A stretch of 38,564 bases of DNA from Acidimicrobiales bacterium. GTDB taxonomy: Bacteria > Actinomycetota > Acidimicrobiia > Acidimicrobiales > SZUA-35. Every line of letters starts with the position of its first letter. Positions within the stretch are counted from its first letter, which is position 1. Position numbers and translations under genes: made by a program. Location of the stretch: the NCBI GenBank assembly GCA_020630195.1, contig JAHDBV010000010.1, forward strand, positions 1 through 38,564, read 5' to 3'. The notes beneath the pieces are model-generated. The model saw only the letters and a program-made list of their open reading frames with translations, was not told where the DNA came from and did no database searches. Of this stretch, positions 7,433-15,594 are shown piece by piece.

Positions 7433-8697
7433 CGCAGCACCCATTCCGGTCCGTCCGGGGTGTCCCGGACCTCGATCTCGGCGGCCGCGAGCTCGTCGCG
7501 GATCACGTCCGACAGGTCGTAACGCTTCTCGGCCCGCACGACGGTGCGGACGTTCATCATCGCCGTCATCACGGGGCCGAGCGTGTCCCTCGGGTCGACG
7601 AGGCCACTCGTCGCGGCATCACCGAGCTGGACGATCATCGCCCGCAGCGCCGCTCGGGCGTTGTCGGTGTCGTCCGACTGATTGGTGTCGGCCGACCAGT
7701 CGACGATGGCCTGTTCGACCTCGAGCACGGCGGCGACGGCGGTGGTGGCGTCACGATCGGCCAGCGCGGCACGGAACCGTGCTTCGGCCGCGGCGACGGC
7801 TTCGGGAAGTGATGCCGCGGCGCTCGGCGTGACCTCGGGCTGCGCCGTGACATCCGCCGTGTCGGTCGCCTCGACCGGTGCGGCGTCGGCCGAGGCGGCG
7901 ACACCGCGACGGAGCTCGTCGATCGAGACGGTCGACCCGGTCTCGACCACCGTCGAGACGCCCCGACGGCGGATGGTGAGACCACCCTTGCCGAACACCT
8001 CGGCGGTGCCGGCGTCGAGGTCGAACATGACACCGGTGTGCTCGTCCACGCCGAGGATGAACTCGTCGTCGTCGAGCTCGGCTTCGAGGCGCCGCAGCCG
8101 TGTCTCGCCGACGTAGCAGAAGCGCGTGTCGTGGGTCTGGCCCTCGTTGTTGTCGTAGTGTGGGATCACCGAGACGGGCAGGCCGATCTCGTCGAGCACG
8201 CCGAGACCCTCCAGCCAGACGGGCTCGGCTCCGACCTTGTAGATCTCGTAGACGGGCACCGTGCGGCGTCCGAGCGTGAGTGCCGCGGCGGAGGAGAACA
8301 CGACGGCGCCACCGTCACGCAGCCGGCTTCGCAGAACCTCCGGCACCGGGGTCATGGCCCACTGACGCAATGCGTAGGTCGGTGAACCCGGCCCGGCGAA
8401 CACGAGGTCGGCATTGCGGATCCGGGCCAGCGCCTGCTCGATGGCCACCGTGTCGCCGTCGTCGGCCCGTCGCAGTCCCGCCGCCGTCATCGGGCGTCCG
8501 ATCGACTGGTCGAAGAACTGGAGGGTCTTCTCGACGAGCTCGCCGTGGTTCTCCTGGAAGCCGAACGGCGTGTCGAGCATCACGGCGTCGACCGCATCGC
8601 CGCCGTTCACGGTGTCGAAGATCCGGCGGTGCGGCTTGATCATCGTGGGCGCGGTCTCACCGGATCCCATGATGACGAGCAGTCGTGGTCGAGCCAT
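7429..8697 (-). CDS. S51-like (type 1 GATase-like) protein fused to a CysRS-type C-terminal domain
   Basis: A 422-residue two-part protein. Residues 1-240 resemble peptidase S51/cyanophycinase: LLVIMGSGETAPTM at the start, VFAGPGSPTYALRQW, and a nucleophile elbow VVFSSAAALTLG in which the Ser is kept but the usual G-x-S-A-G is altered, then VIPHYDNNEG with the expected His. After an Ala/Thr/Glu-rich linker (about 265-300), the last 120 residues are helical. They end AEKRYDLSDVIRDEL then DTPDGPEW, closely resembling the C-terminal anticodon-side domain of cysteinyl-tRNA synthetase. Start ATG 8697 is preferred over GTG 8706 because GGAGGTG lies 6 nt upstream of it. It is coupled to psuG by a 4-bp overlap. 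The activity is unknown. Confidence 0.85.
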   Translation of the reverse strand: MARPRLLVIMGSGETAPTMIKPHRRIFDTVNGGDAVDAVMLDTPFGFQENHGELVEKTLQFFDQSIGRPMTAAGLRRADDGDTVAIEQALARIRNADLVFAGPGSPTYALRQWAMTPVPEVLRSRLRDGGAVVFSSAAALTLGRRTVPVYEIYKVGAEPVWLEGLGVLDEIGLPVSVIPHYDNNEGQTHDTRFCYVGETRLRRLEAELDDDEFILGVDEHTGVMFDLDAGTAEVFGKGGLTIRRRGVSTVVETGSTVSIDELRRGVAASADAAPVEATDTADVTAQPEVTPSAAASLPEAVAAAEARFRAALADRDATTAVAAVLEVEQAIVDWSADTNQSDDTDNARAALRAMIVQLGDAATSGLVDPRDTLGPVMTAMMNVRTVVRAEKRYDLSDVIRDELAAAEIEVRDTPDGPEWVLR

Positions 8698-8703
8698 TGC
8701 GTG

Positions 8704-8710
8704 CACCTCC
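8704..8710 (-). promoter_or_regulatory. Ribosome binding site of the S51-like fusion gene
   Basis: GGAGGTG on the minus strand with 6-nt spacing to ATG 8697. It overlaps the alternative GTG at 8706 and therefore decides the start. Confidence 0.65.
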
Positions 8711-8822
8711 GCAGGAGCGGTGGTCGACGAGAAGGAAGGCCACAGGATGCCTCAGGCGGGCACGCGGTTCCGACCCCGACCGCGCCCGGGGTGTTCTCGG
8801 CGCGGTGATCCGGCTCGGTCGA

Positions 8823-10468
<1,646 letters not shown>

Positions 10469-10472
<4 letters not shown>

Positions 10473-11113
10473 GCCTGCGAGCCTGCCGCCATCGGGCCCT
10501 CCGTCGCCACCGGGCCGACGATCCCGCCCGACGCCGCTCGCTCCGCGATCCCCCGGAGTTGGCGGTGGACCATGATCCCGTCGCCCGGGGACAGCGCCCA
10601 GCGTGAGACGAGCCGCCCGCCGGGTGTGCGGATGGCGAATCGGGCCCGACACACCAGCCGGCTCGAGTGCTCTCCGACCGGGCTGATCCCGAACGCCAAC
10701 GAGAAACCGACCGGGCCGTCACGCCCGAGATCGAGGACGAACGCCCGAGGGGGGTCGACGACGGCGGCGACGAACGAGATGGGGCCGGCCGGTACGAGCT
10801 CACCCGCGGCGTGCACCATCCACGTGGGTTCGAGATGGCGGGCGCTCGGTCGTCCGAGGTTGTCGACGAGATCCCACGAGTACCAGCCGGCCCGCCCGAG
10901 CCCCATCTGCGTCAGCCAGGGGAAGACCTGTTCGGGCGTGGCCGCGACGTCGACGGCCCGGGTCGCACACACGTGCGCATCGGGGACGAGGTCGTCTCCG
11001 GCCATGGCCCGCCGGGCCTCCCCCGCCGTGGCGCCGTGGGTGAGCAGGCGGCGATGGAGCAGCTCTGCGGTGATCGCGGCGGCGATCACGGCGGCGGCGG
11101 GGCGGAGACTCAT
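10469..11113 (-). CDS. SRPBCC-family (START-like) protein with N-terminal hydrophobic segment
   Basis: A 214-residue protein. A short Ala-rich hydrophobic N-terminus (AAAVIAAAITAELL) may be a signal anchor. Residues about 45-185 look like the polyketide cyclase/dehydrase-lipid transport fold: the opening strand VDVAATPEQVFPWLTQMGLGRAGWYSWD followed by DNLGRPS is typical of this family, and residues near the end of the domain match the C-terminal helix. The fold binds hydrophobic ligands. The ligand here is unknown. It is the first gene of a minus-strand run with selO (ATGA overlap) and is divergent from the desaturase, with which it shares a CCTAGG core in the promoter. Confidence 0.78.
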
Positions 11114-11148
11114 GGCGTCAGTTCACCACGGTGACCTAGGTTGCGGTC
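11114..11148. promoter_or_regulatory. Overlapping divergent -10 boxes on a CCTAGG palindrome
   Basis: The palindrome CCTAGG (11135-11140) provides TAGGTT (11137-11142) with 6 nt before ATG 11149 on the plus strand. It also provides TAGGTC (11133-11138) with 19 nt before ATG 11113 on the minus strand. The two -10 boxes share two bases, so the two promoters should exclude each other. Confidence 0.5.
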
Positions 11149-12156
11149 ATGTCGAGCGCTGCATCCGTGACCATGGTGCCCGCCGAGGCCGATCTCCCCG
11201 AGGTGTTGCCCACCGATCGCCTCGGTCCGACGGCGGTTCCCGTCCGGACGCTGCGGGACGAGCTGCGCCGGATCGACAATGCCCGCAACGTCGTCACCGT
11301 GCTCGGCGCCTTCGCCCAGTCGTTCGGGGTCGTCATCGCCGCCGGCGTGATCCACACGTGGTGGTCCTACCCGCTCGCCTTCGTGTTGATGACCCGAGGC
11401 CACGCGGTGCTCAACATCCTCGGCCACGAGGCGGCCCACCGGCTGCTGTTCCGCAACCAGCGGGCCAACGATCTCGTCGGTCGCATGCTCGCCTACCCGT
11501 CGATGCAGGCGCTCATGGCTTATCGGCGTTCCCACTTCACCCACCACCGCGACGAGATGGGCCCGGAAGAACCCGACGCCGGGCTCTACGGGGGCTACCC
11601 GATCCCCGCCGACTCCTGGCGGCGGAAGCTCCGCCGGGATCTCCTCGGCGTGTCGGGGTGGAAGAACCTCAAGGGCCTCTGGTACGCCGCCACGGTGCGC
11701 AAGCGGGGTGAGGCCCGGGTGATCATCGCGATCCAGGTGGTGTTCGCGCTCTCGACGATCGCCGCCCAGCGGCCACTCGTGTACGTCGTGTGGCTCGCCT
11801 CGTGGATGACCGTGTGGAAGTTCTCGAACCGTCTCCGGGCGATCGCCGAGCACGGCGGCATGGAGCGGTCGAAGGATCGGCGCCGCACCACCCACGTCAT
11901 CCGGCAGACGCTGCTCGCCCGGTACTGGATGGTGCCGTATCACACGGGTTGGCATCTGGCCCACCACGTCGACATGGGTGTGCCGTGGCGCAACCTGCCC
12001 GCGCTGCACGACGAGCTCGTGGCGTCGGGATGGGTGACCGAAGCGATCGAGTACCCCAGCTACCGGGCCTTCTGGAAGGCGTGCTCGGCGGGGGCGCCGC
12101 GGGTGCGGGTCGAGAACCCGGATCACCCGACGGGCAACTCCTACCTCGGCGTCTGA
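11149..12156 (+). CDS. Fatty acid desaturase family protein
   Basis: A 335-residue membrane di-iron enzyme. Three histidine boxes are visible: GHEAAHR (H93, H97), SHFTHHRDE (H129, H132, H133) and WHLAHHVD (H269, H272, H273), with an additional AEHGG (H235). Hydrophobic segments at about 48-68, 72-92, 193-205 and 208-223 fit paired transmembrane hairpins around the catalytic site. Members introduce double bonds or hydroxyl groups into fatty acyl chains or carotenoids. The substrate cannot be assigned here. ATG 11149 is leaderless by pattern. No ferredoxin or reductase gene is adjacent. Confidence 0.92.
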   Translation: MSSAASVTMVPAEADLPEVLPTDRLGPTAVPVRTLRDELRRIDNARNVVTVLGAFAQSFGVVIAAGVIHTWWSYPLAFVLMTRGHAVLNILGHEAAHRLLFRNQRANDLVGRMLAYPSMQALMAYRRSHFTHHRDEMGPEEPDAGLYGGYPIPADSWRRKLRRDLLGVSGWKNLKGLWYAATVRKRGEARVIIAIQVVFALSTIAAQRPLVYVVWLASWMTVWKFSNRLRAIAEHGGMERSKDRRRTTHVIRQTLLARYWMVPYHTGWHLAHHVDMGVPWRNLPALHDELVASGWVTEAIEYPSYRAFWKACSAGAPRVRVENPDHPTGNSYLGV

Positions 12157-12167
12157 CCCACACGGTC

Positions 12168-12204
12168 GGCCCCCGCCCCCGGCAGCGACGCTCAGGGGGG
12201 GGCC
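12168..12204 (+). terminator. Possible terminator hairpin after the desaturase gene
   Basis: GGCCCCC (12168-12174) can pair with GGGGGCC (12198-12204), 7 bp, with a 23-nt GC-rich loop that can fold further. No T-run follows, so it is a weak candidate. Confidence 0.35.
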
Positions 12205-12295
12205 ACGAGCCCCGCCCCGCCATGGATCCCCGGTGTCGGGGTCGCGTGCCGGGCGGCGGCGCGCCCGTCGCGGGAATCGTTCCCATAGTCAATAC

Positions 12296-12352
12296 TTGCT
12301 ATTCGCAATCTCTGCGTCTAGAACGGGAGGTGAGACAACCAGGGGTGGTGTG
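12296..12352 (+). promoter_or_regulatory. Sigma-70-like promoter in an AT-rich patch, with small inverted repeat
   Basis: TTGCTA (12296-12301) and TAGAAC (12319-12324) are separated by exactly 17 bp, a good sigma-70 arrangement that most other promoters in the window lack. The region is distinctly AT-rich for this genome. TTGC-N5-GCAA (12296-12308) forms an inverted repeat over the -35 and may be an operator. An AGGGG stretch (12341-12345) lies 7 nt before ATG 12353. Confidence 0.45.
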
Positions 12353-12799
12353 ATGGCTCGACTCGTACTGACAGCGAAGACCTTGACGCTCGGGAACCGG
12401 ACGCATCAGGTGTCCAAGATCGTCGAGGTGTCCCGGGAGCGGATCGCCCCATCGGCGGCCTCCGCCGGGGCGACGGTGATCCTGCTGTTGCTCGGCCTGA
12501 TCCTGATCGCCTCACGCTCATGGGTGTTCGTCGCGATCGGCGTCGTGGTGCTCCTGGTGGGCCTCCGGCGAACATCGACACTGCTGGGCGGGTCGGATCG
12601 CGTCGCGGTGAACCTCGAGACCACGGCGCACGTCGAGGTCCTGTTCGTGACCACCGACCGGGTGCTCGTCGACACCGTGATCGACGGCATCGTCGCGGCG
12701 ATGAACGCCGGTGACTCGTTCGAGCCCCGGAGCTGGACGATCGACGATGCGGCGGTCAGCGCCGGCACCCGGTTGACCCGGTCGCTCACACCGTCGTGA
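12353..12799 (+). CDS. Small membrane protein, DUF6232-like
   Basis: A 148-residue protein. A short cytoplasmic strand-rich N-terminus (VLTAKTLTLGNRTHQVSKIVEV) is followed by two hydrophobic segments (about 39-53 and 56-70) that form a hairpin. A soluble C-terminal domain of about 80 residues comes next (VAVNLETTAHVEVLFVTTDRVLVDTVIDGI). The pattern of a membrane hairpin between PH-like halves agrees with the DUF6232 family, whose function is unknown. The resemblance is from memory and moderate. The gene overlaps the converging nagA by 14 bp at its stop. Confidence 0.75.
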   Translation: MARLVLTAKTLTLGNRTHQVSKIVEVSRERIAPSAASAGATVILLLLGLILIASRSWVFVAIGVVVLLVGLRRTSTLLGGSDRVAVNLETTAHVEVLFVTTDRVLVDTVIDGIVAAMNAGDSFEPRSWTIDDAAVSAGTRLTRSLTPS

Positions 12800-13895
12800 C
12801 CGGCAGGCTCCCCGTCGGATGACGACGCCCGGCGACCCAGGTGGCCACCACGTGGTGGCCCGGGTCCGCCTCGGGGTCCCACAGCACGACGTCGGCACGA
12901 AGTCCCGGCTCGAGCCGCCCGCGGTCGGCCAGTCCGAGCAGACGGGCGGGATGTCGCGTGGCCGCGGCGACGACGTCGTCGAACGGTGCGGTCACCCCGC
13001 CGTGCGCCGCGACCACCGCGTCGAGCAGGGCGGTCGCCCCGGCGAGCGTGCCGTCATCGAGGCGGTGGCCGGCCGTCGAGCTGCCGGGCAGGCCGGCCGG
13101 TGCGACGGCATCGCTCACGAGCACGACCCGATCCGCTGCGGCGGCGAACGCCAGCGCGACGGTGGTGGGGTGGACGTGGACGCCATCGGCGATGAGTCCG
13201 ATCGACAGCGCGGGGTCGGTCAACCCGACGCCGATGGGGCCGGGCTCGCGGTGATGGAAGGGACGCATCGCGTTGCCGAGGTGTGTGAGCATCGTGGCGC
13301 CGGCCCGCACTCCGGCGACGACCTCGTCCGCTCGTGCGTCGGTGTGGCCGATCGACACCACCACGTCGGCATCGTGCAGGCGTTCGATCAACCCGCGTGC
13401 GCCCGGCAGCTCCGGCGCCAGCGTCACGAGGCTGACGCCGTCACGCCGCGACCAGGTCGACGTGTCGATGTCGGCCGGATCGCGGCGCCACCGTGCCGGG
13501 TGGGCCCCGAGGCGGGCCTCGGAGATGCACGGCCCCTCGAGATGCCAACCGATCGGTTCGGCGATCACCCCGGACGGCGGGACCGATCGGTGGTCGGCCC
13601 AGGCCTCGAGCCCCGCGTCGATGCGGCTCGGTGGACCGGTGACGAGGGTCGGGCACCACGAGGTGACCCCGACCTCGGGCAGGCGCGCCCCGAGCTCGCC
13701 GATGCGGTCGGGCCGGGCCTGGAGGTCGATGCCGAACGCGCCGTTGACCTGGACGTCGATGAAGCCCGGGAGCAGCCGCATCGACTCGAGCCCGGGTGTG
13801 GGCGATCGATCGCCGCTCCCGGTCGCGGGCCCGAGTCGGGGTCCGTCGAACTCGACGGTCGTGCCCGATCCGTCGGTGAGGATCGTCGTGCGCAT
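12786..13895 (-). CDS. nagA: N-acetylglucosamine-6-phosphate deacetylase
   Basis: A 369-residue amidohydrolase that converts GlcNAc-6-phosphate to glucosamine-6-phosphate in amino-sugar and peptidoglycan recycling. Visible motifs: LPGFIDVQVNGAFGIDL (N-terminal metal-side strand), HLEGPCISEARLGAH (metal-binding Glu), SIGHTDARADEV (metal-binding His), THLGNAMRPFHHREPG (His) and LVSDAVAPAG (catalytic Asp). The ATG at 13895 is the only sensible start near the domain. The frame extends upstream into the flavodoxin gene but without family similarity, and there is no Shine-Dalgarno. It lies 34 bp downstream of the flavodoxin gene, so the two are probably cotranscribed. No nagB or PTS gene is nearby. 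Its 3 prime end overlaps the DUF6232-like gene. Confidence 0.93.
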   Translation of the reverse strand: MRTTILTDGSGTTVEFDGPRLGPATGSGDRSPTPGLESMRLLPGFIDVQVNGAFGIDLQARPDRIGELGARLPEVGVTSWCPTLVTGPPSRIDAGLEAWADHRSVPPSGVIAEPIGWHLEGPCISEARLGAHPARWRRDPADIDTSTWSRRDGVSLVTLAPELPGARGLIERLHDADVVVSIGHTDARADEVVAGVRAGATMLTHLGNAMRPFHHREPGPIGVGLTDPALSIGLIADGVHVHPTTVALAFAAAADRVVLVSDAVAPAGLPGSSTAGHRLDDGTLAGATALLDAVVAAHGGVTAPFDDVVAAATRHPARLLGLADRGRLEPGLRADVVLWDPEADPGHHVVATWVAGRRHPTGSLPVTTV

Positions 13896-13929
13896 GAGGG
13901 TGTGGCCGACCGGCGGGTCGGCCGGGGCG

Positions 13930-14355
13930 TCAGGCCTTGTCGAGCGCGCCCATGAGTCGGCCGACGAGCTCCTCGGCCCCGTCACGGATCTCGGTGCGCT
14001 TGATCGCATATCCCCCGATGACGTCGCCGCCTCGCCGGGAGATGATCTTCTCGAACTTCGACAGGGTCGTGCCGGGGTTCTTGGCGTAGGTGCAGAAGAT
14101 CGCGGTCTTCTTGCCGTCGATCACCGGCATCTTGAGGAAGTTCATCTCCCCCGCCGGGCCCATGCCGAAGAAGAACAGGCCATGGGTCCAGGTGCCGATC
14201 ACGAGCAGGTCGGCCTCGGACACGGCTTGGAGGTCGACCTGGGTGGTGGGCGACGCCGACGCCTCCACACCGTGGGCCTGGAAGGCCTCGACGATGGCCT
14301 GGGCGGCTCGTGCCGTGTTGCCCGTCTTCGATTCGTAGATCACCGCTGCCCGCAT
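13930..14355 (-). CDS. Flavodoxin-domain protein
   Basis: A 141-residue single-domain protein. The FMN phosphate loop is at the N-terminus (residues about 7-13, YESKTGNTARAA). GTWTHGLFFFGMGPAGEMNF (residues about 54-73) matches the FMN-stacking loop region, and KKTAIFCTY begins the next core strand. It is expected to bind FMN and act as a low-potential electron carrier, or as a small flavodoxin-type quinone/protein reductase. ATG 14355 has a perfect AGGAGG 5 nt upstream. It is divergent from the Rdx selenoprotein (77 bp between starts) and is followed by nagA. The pairing with a redox selenoprotein may be functional, but this is only suggested by position. Confidence 0.88.
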   Translation of the reverse strand: MRAAVIYESKTGNTARAAQAIVEAFQAHGVEASASPTTQVDLQAVSEADLLVIGTWTHGLFFFGMGPAGEMNFLKMPVIDGKKTAIFCTYAKNPGTTLSKFEKIISRRGGDVIGGYAIKRTEIRDGAEELVGRLMGALDKA

Positions 14356-14360
14356 GGGTT

Positions 14361-14366
14361 CCTCCT
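14361..14366 (-). promoter_or_regulatory. Ribosome binding site of the flavodoxin gene
   Basis: AGGAGG on the minus strand, 5 nt before ATG 14355. It is one of the few consensus Shine-Dalgarno sites in the window. Confidence 0.7.
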
Positions 14367-14420
14367 GGTGCTGCCCGCCCGCCGCCGATCGTGGTCGGAC
14401 CTGGGGTGCCGATCGGTCGG

Positions 14421-14435
14421 TAGGGTCGGGACATG
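14421..14435 (+). promoter_or_regulatory. -10 box of a leaderless start (Rdx selenoprotein)
   Basis: TAGGGT at 14421-14426, exactly 6 nt, then ATG 14433. It fixes the start of the selenoprotein gene 45 nt upstream of the in-frame TGA, which argues that the region before the TGA is expressed. Confidence 0.55.
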
Positions 14436-14708
14436 ACCGATCACCGCTACCGGATCTCGATCACGTACTGCGTGCCCTGAAACTACTCGGAGCGCGCCGT
14501 GAGCGCGACGACCGATCTGCTGAGCAACTACCAACACCTCGTCGAGGACCTCACGTTGGTCACCGGTGGGGCGGGGGTGTTCGACGTCGTGGTCGACGGT
14601 CACACGATCTACTCCAAGGCCGAGACCGGCCGCCACGCCGACGACGGGGAGGTGTTGGCGCTGTTCACCGAGCTCGTCGGCGCCGACGTTCCCCGGTACG
14701 GCACCTGA
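14433..14708 (+). CDS. Rdx-family (SelW-like) selenoprotein, Sec at in-frame TGA codon 16
   Basis: A 91-residue thioredoxin-fold protein when TGA 14478-14480 is read as selenocysteine. The N-terminus is MTDHRYRISITYCVP, then U16, then NYSERA. The C13-V-P-U16 motif matches the CxxC/CxxU redox motif of Rdx proteins, whose Cys relatives read YCVPCNY-x-RA. The rest (LTLVTGGAGVFDVVVDG, then IYSKAETGRHADDGEVLALF) is standard for the family up to the normal stop at 14706-14708. Rdx proteins are thought to act in thiol-based redox reactions. Taking GTG 14499 as start would give a 69-residue fragment without the redox motif. A leaderless box precedes ATG 14433, and a hairpin after the TGA fits a bacterial SECIS. 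TrmH follows 31 bp on. Sec machinery is not in the window. Confidence 0.88.
14481..14515 (+). promoter_or_regulatory. Candidate bacterial SECIS hairpin
   Basis: Directly after the in-frame TGA, CGCGC (14493-14497) pairs with GCGCG (14503-14507) around the loop CGTGA (14498-14502). A lower stem TCGG (14487-14490) with CCGA (14512-14515) extends it across an asymmetric internal loop. The apical loop has G as its second base and begins 17 nt after the TGA. Published rules for bacterial SECIS elements ask for a G among the first two loop bases and a 16-37 nt distance. SelB would bind it to deliver Sec-tRNA. Confidence 0.6.
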
Positions 14709-14739
14709 GCCTCCGGCTCCTGCACGGATCGGCTCCCCC

Positions 14740-15558
14740 ATGAGGATCGACATCGACGATCCACTCGATGCCCGTATCGAGGTCTACCAGGGTCTCCGTG
14801 ATCACGTCCTGCGGCGCCGCCGCGAGGGCCCCGGCGGTGACATGGCCGGGGTCTTCGTCGCCGAGGGTGACCTCGTCGTGGCCCGGGCCGTCGCGGCGGG
14901 CTACCGGCTCGTGTCGGTGCTGGTCGACGGGAAGCGCACCAAACCGCTGCCCGACGAGGTGGCCGACGACGTGCCGGTCTACGCCGCCGGGCCCGAGGTG
15001 CTCCAGCGCATCACCGGCTACCACCTGCATCGGGGCATGCTCGCGTGCTTCGGTCGCAAGGCGGTGCCCGCCCCGGCGGAGATCCTGCCCGACCTCCGCT
15101 CGATCGTGATCTGTGAGGGTGTGCAGAACCCGACGAACCTCGGCGTGATCATCCGGTGCGCCGCCGGCCTCGACATCGACGGCCTGCTGCTCGATCCGAC
15201 GACAGCCGATCCCCTCTACCGACGGGCCGGGCGGGTCTCCATGGGCGAGGCGTTCAAGCTCCCGCACGCTCGGCTCGACCCACTGCCGAGCGGACTCGAC
15301 GTCGTCCATGACCACGGTTTCACGACCCTGGCGCTCACGCCGGCCCCGGACGCGATCGACATCGCCGAGCTGTCGTTCGCTCCCGACGAGCGGGTGGCCG
15401 TCGTGCTCGGCAGCGAAGGACCCGGACTGACCGACGACACCATGCGGGCGGCCACCCACCGCGTCGCCATCCCGATGACGGGCACGGTCGACTCGCTGAA
15501 CGTCGGCGTCGCGGCCGGCATCGCCTTCTTCGGACTCCGGATGGCCCGCCGGGGCTGA
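14740..15558 (+). CDS. TrmH/SpoU-family RNA 2-O-ribose methyltransferase
   Basis: A 272-residue protein with the SPOUT trefoil-knot motifs. Motif 1 is VQNPTNLGVIIRCA (N and Arg conserved), motif 2 is VVLGSEGPGL, and motif 3 is DSLNVGVAAGIAFF. The N-terminal 100 residues form the L30e-like substrate-binding domain (VFVAEGDLVVARAVAAGYRLVSVLVD). It should methylate a ribose 2-OH in rRNA or tRNA using S-adenosylmethionine. The target site cannot be assigned from sequence. ATG 14740 begins the conserved domain and lies 31 bp after the Rdx stop, so cotranscription is likely. There is no good Shine-Dalgarno sequence. Confidence 0.92.
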   Translation: MRIDIDDPLDARIEVYQGLRDHVLRRRREGPGGDMAGVFVAEGDLVVARAVAAGYRLVSVLVDGKRTKPLPDEVADDVPVYAAGPEVLQRITGYHLHRGMLACFGRKAVPAPAEILPDLRSIVICEGVQNPTNLGVIIRCAAGLDIDGLLLDPTTADPLYRRAGRVSMGEAFKLPHARLDPLPSGLDVVHDHGFTTLALTPAPDAIDIAELSFAPDERVAVVLGSEGPGLTDDTMRAATHRVAIPMTGTVDSLNVGVAAGIAFFGLRMARRG

Positions 15559-15594
15559 CGGCCGGGGCGCACCCCACTCGGACGTCGGCTGGAG

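Noticed and set aside
8763..8784. Hairpin CGCGGT/ACCGCG between selO and the fusion gene as a terminator
   Set aside because: Only 6 bp with a 10-nt loop and no T-run. Such repeats are common by chance at this GC content.
14499..14708. A 69-residue open frame starting at GTG 14499
   Set aside because: It is the back part of the Rdx selenoprotein. It lacks the CxxU redox motif and has no ribosome site, whereas a start at ATG 14433 with readthrough of the TGA explains the whole family length.
14433..14708. Interpretation of the Rdx gene as a pseudogene with a nonsense mutation
   Set aside because: The TGA falls precisely at the Sec/Cys position, no other defect exists, and the following hairpin fits a SECIS. 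A random nonsense mutation at that one codon is unlikely.
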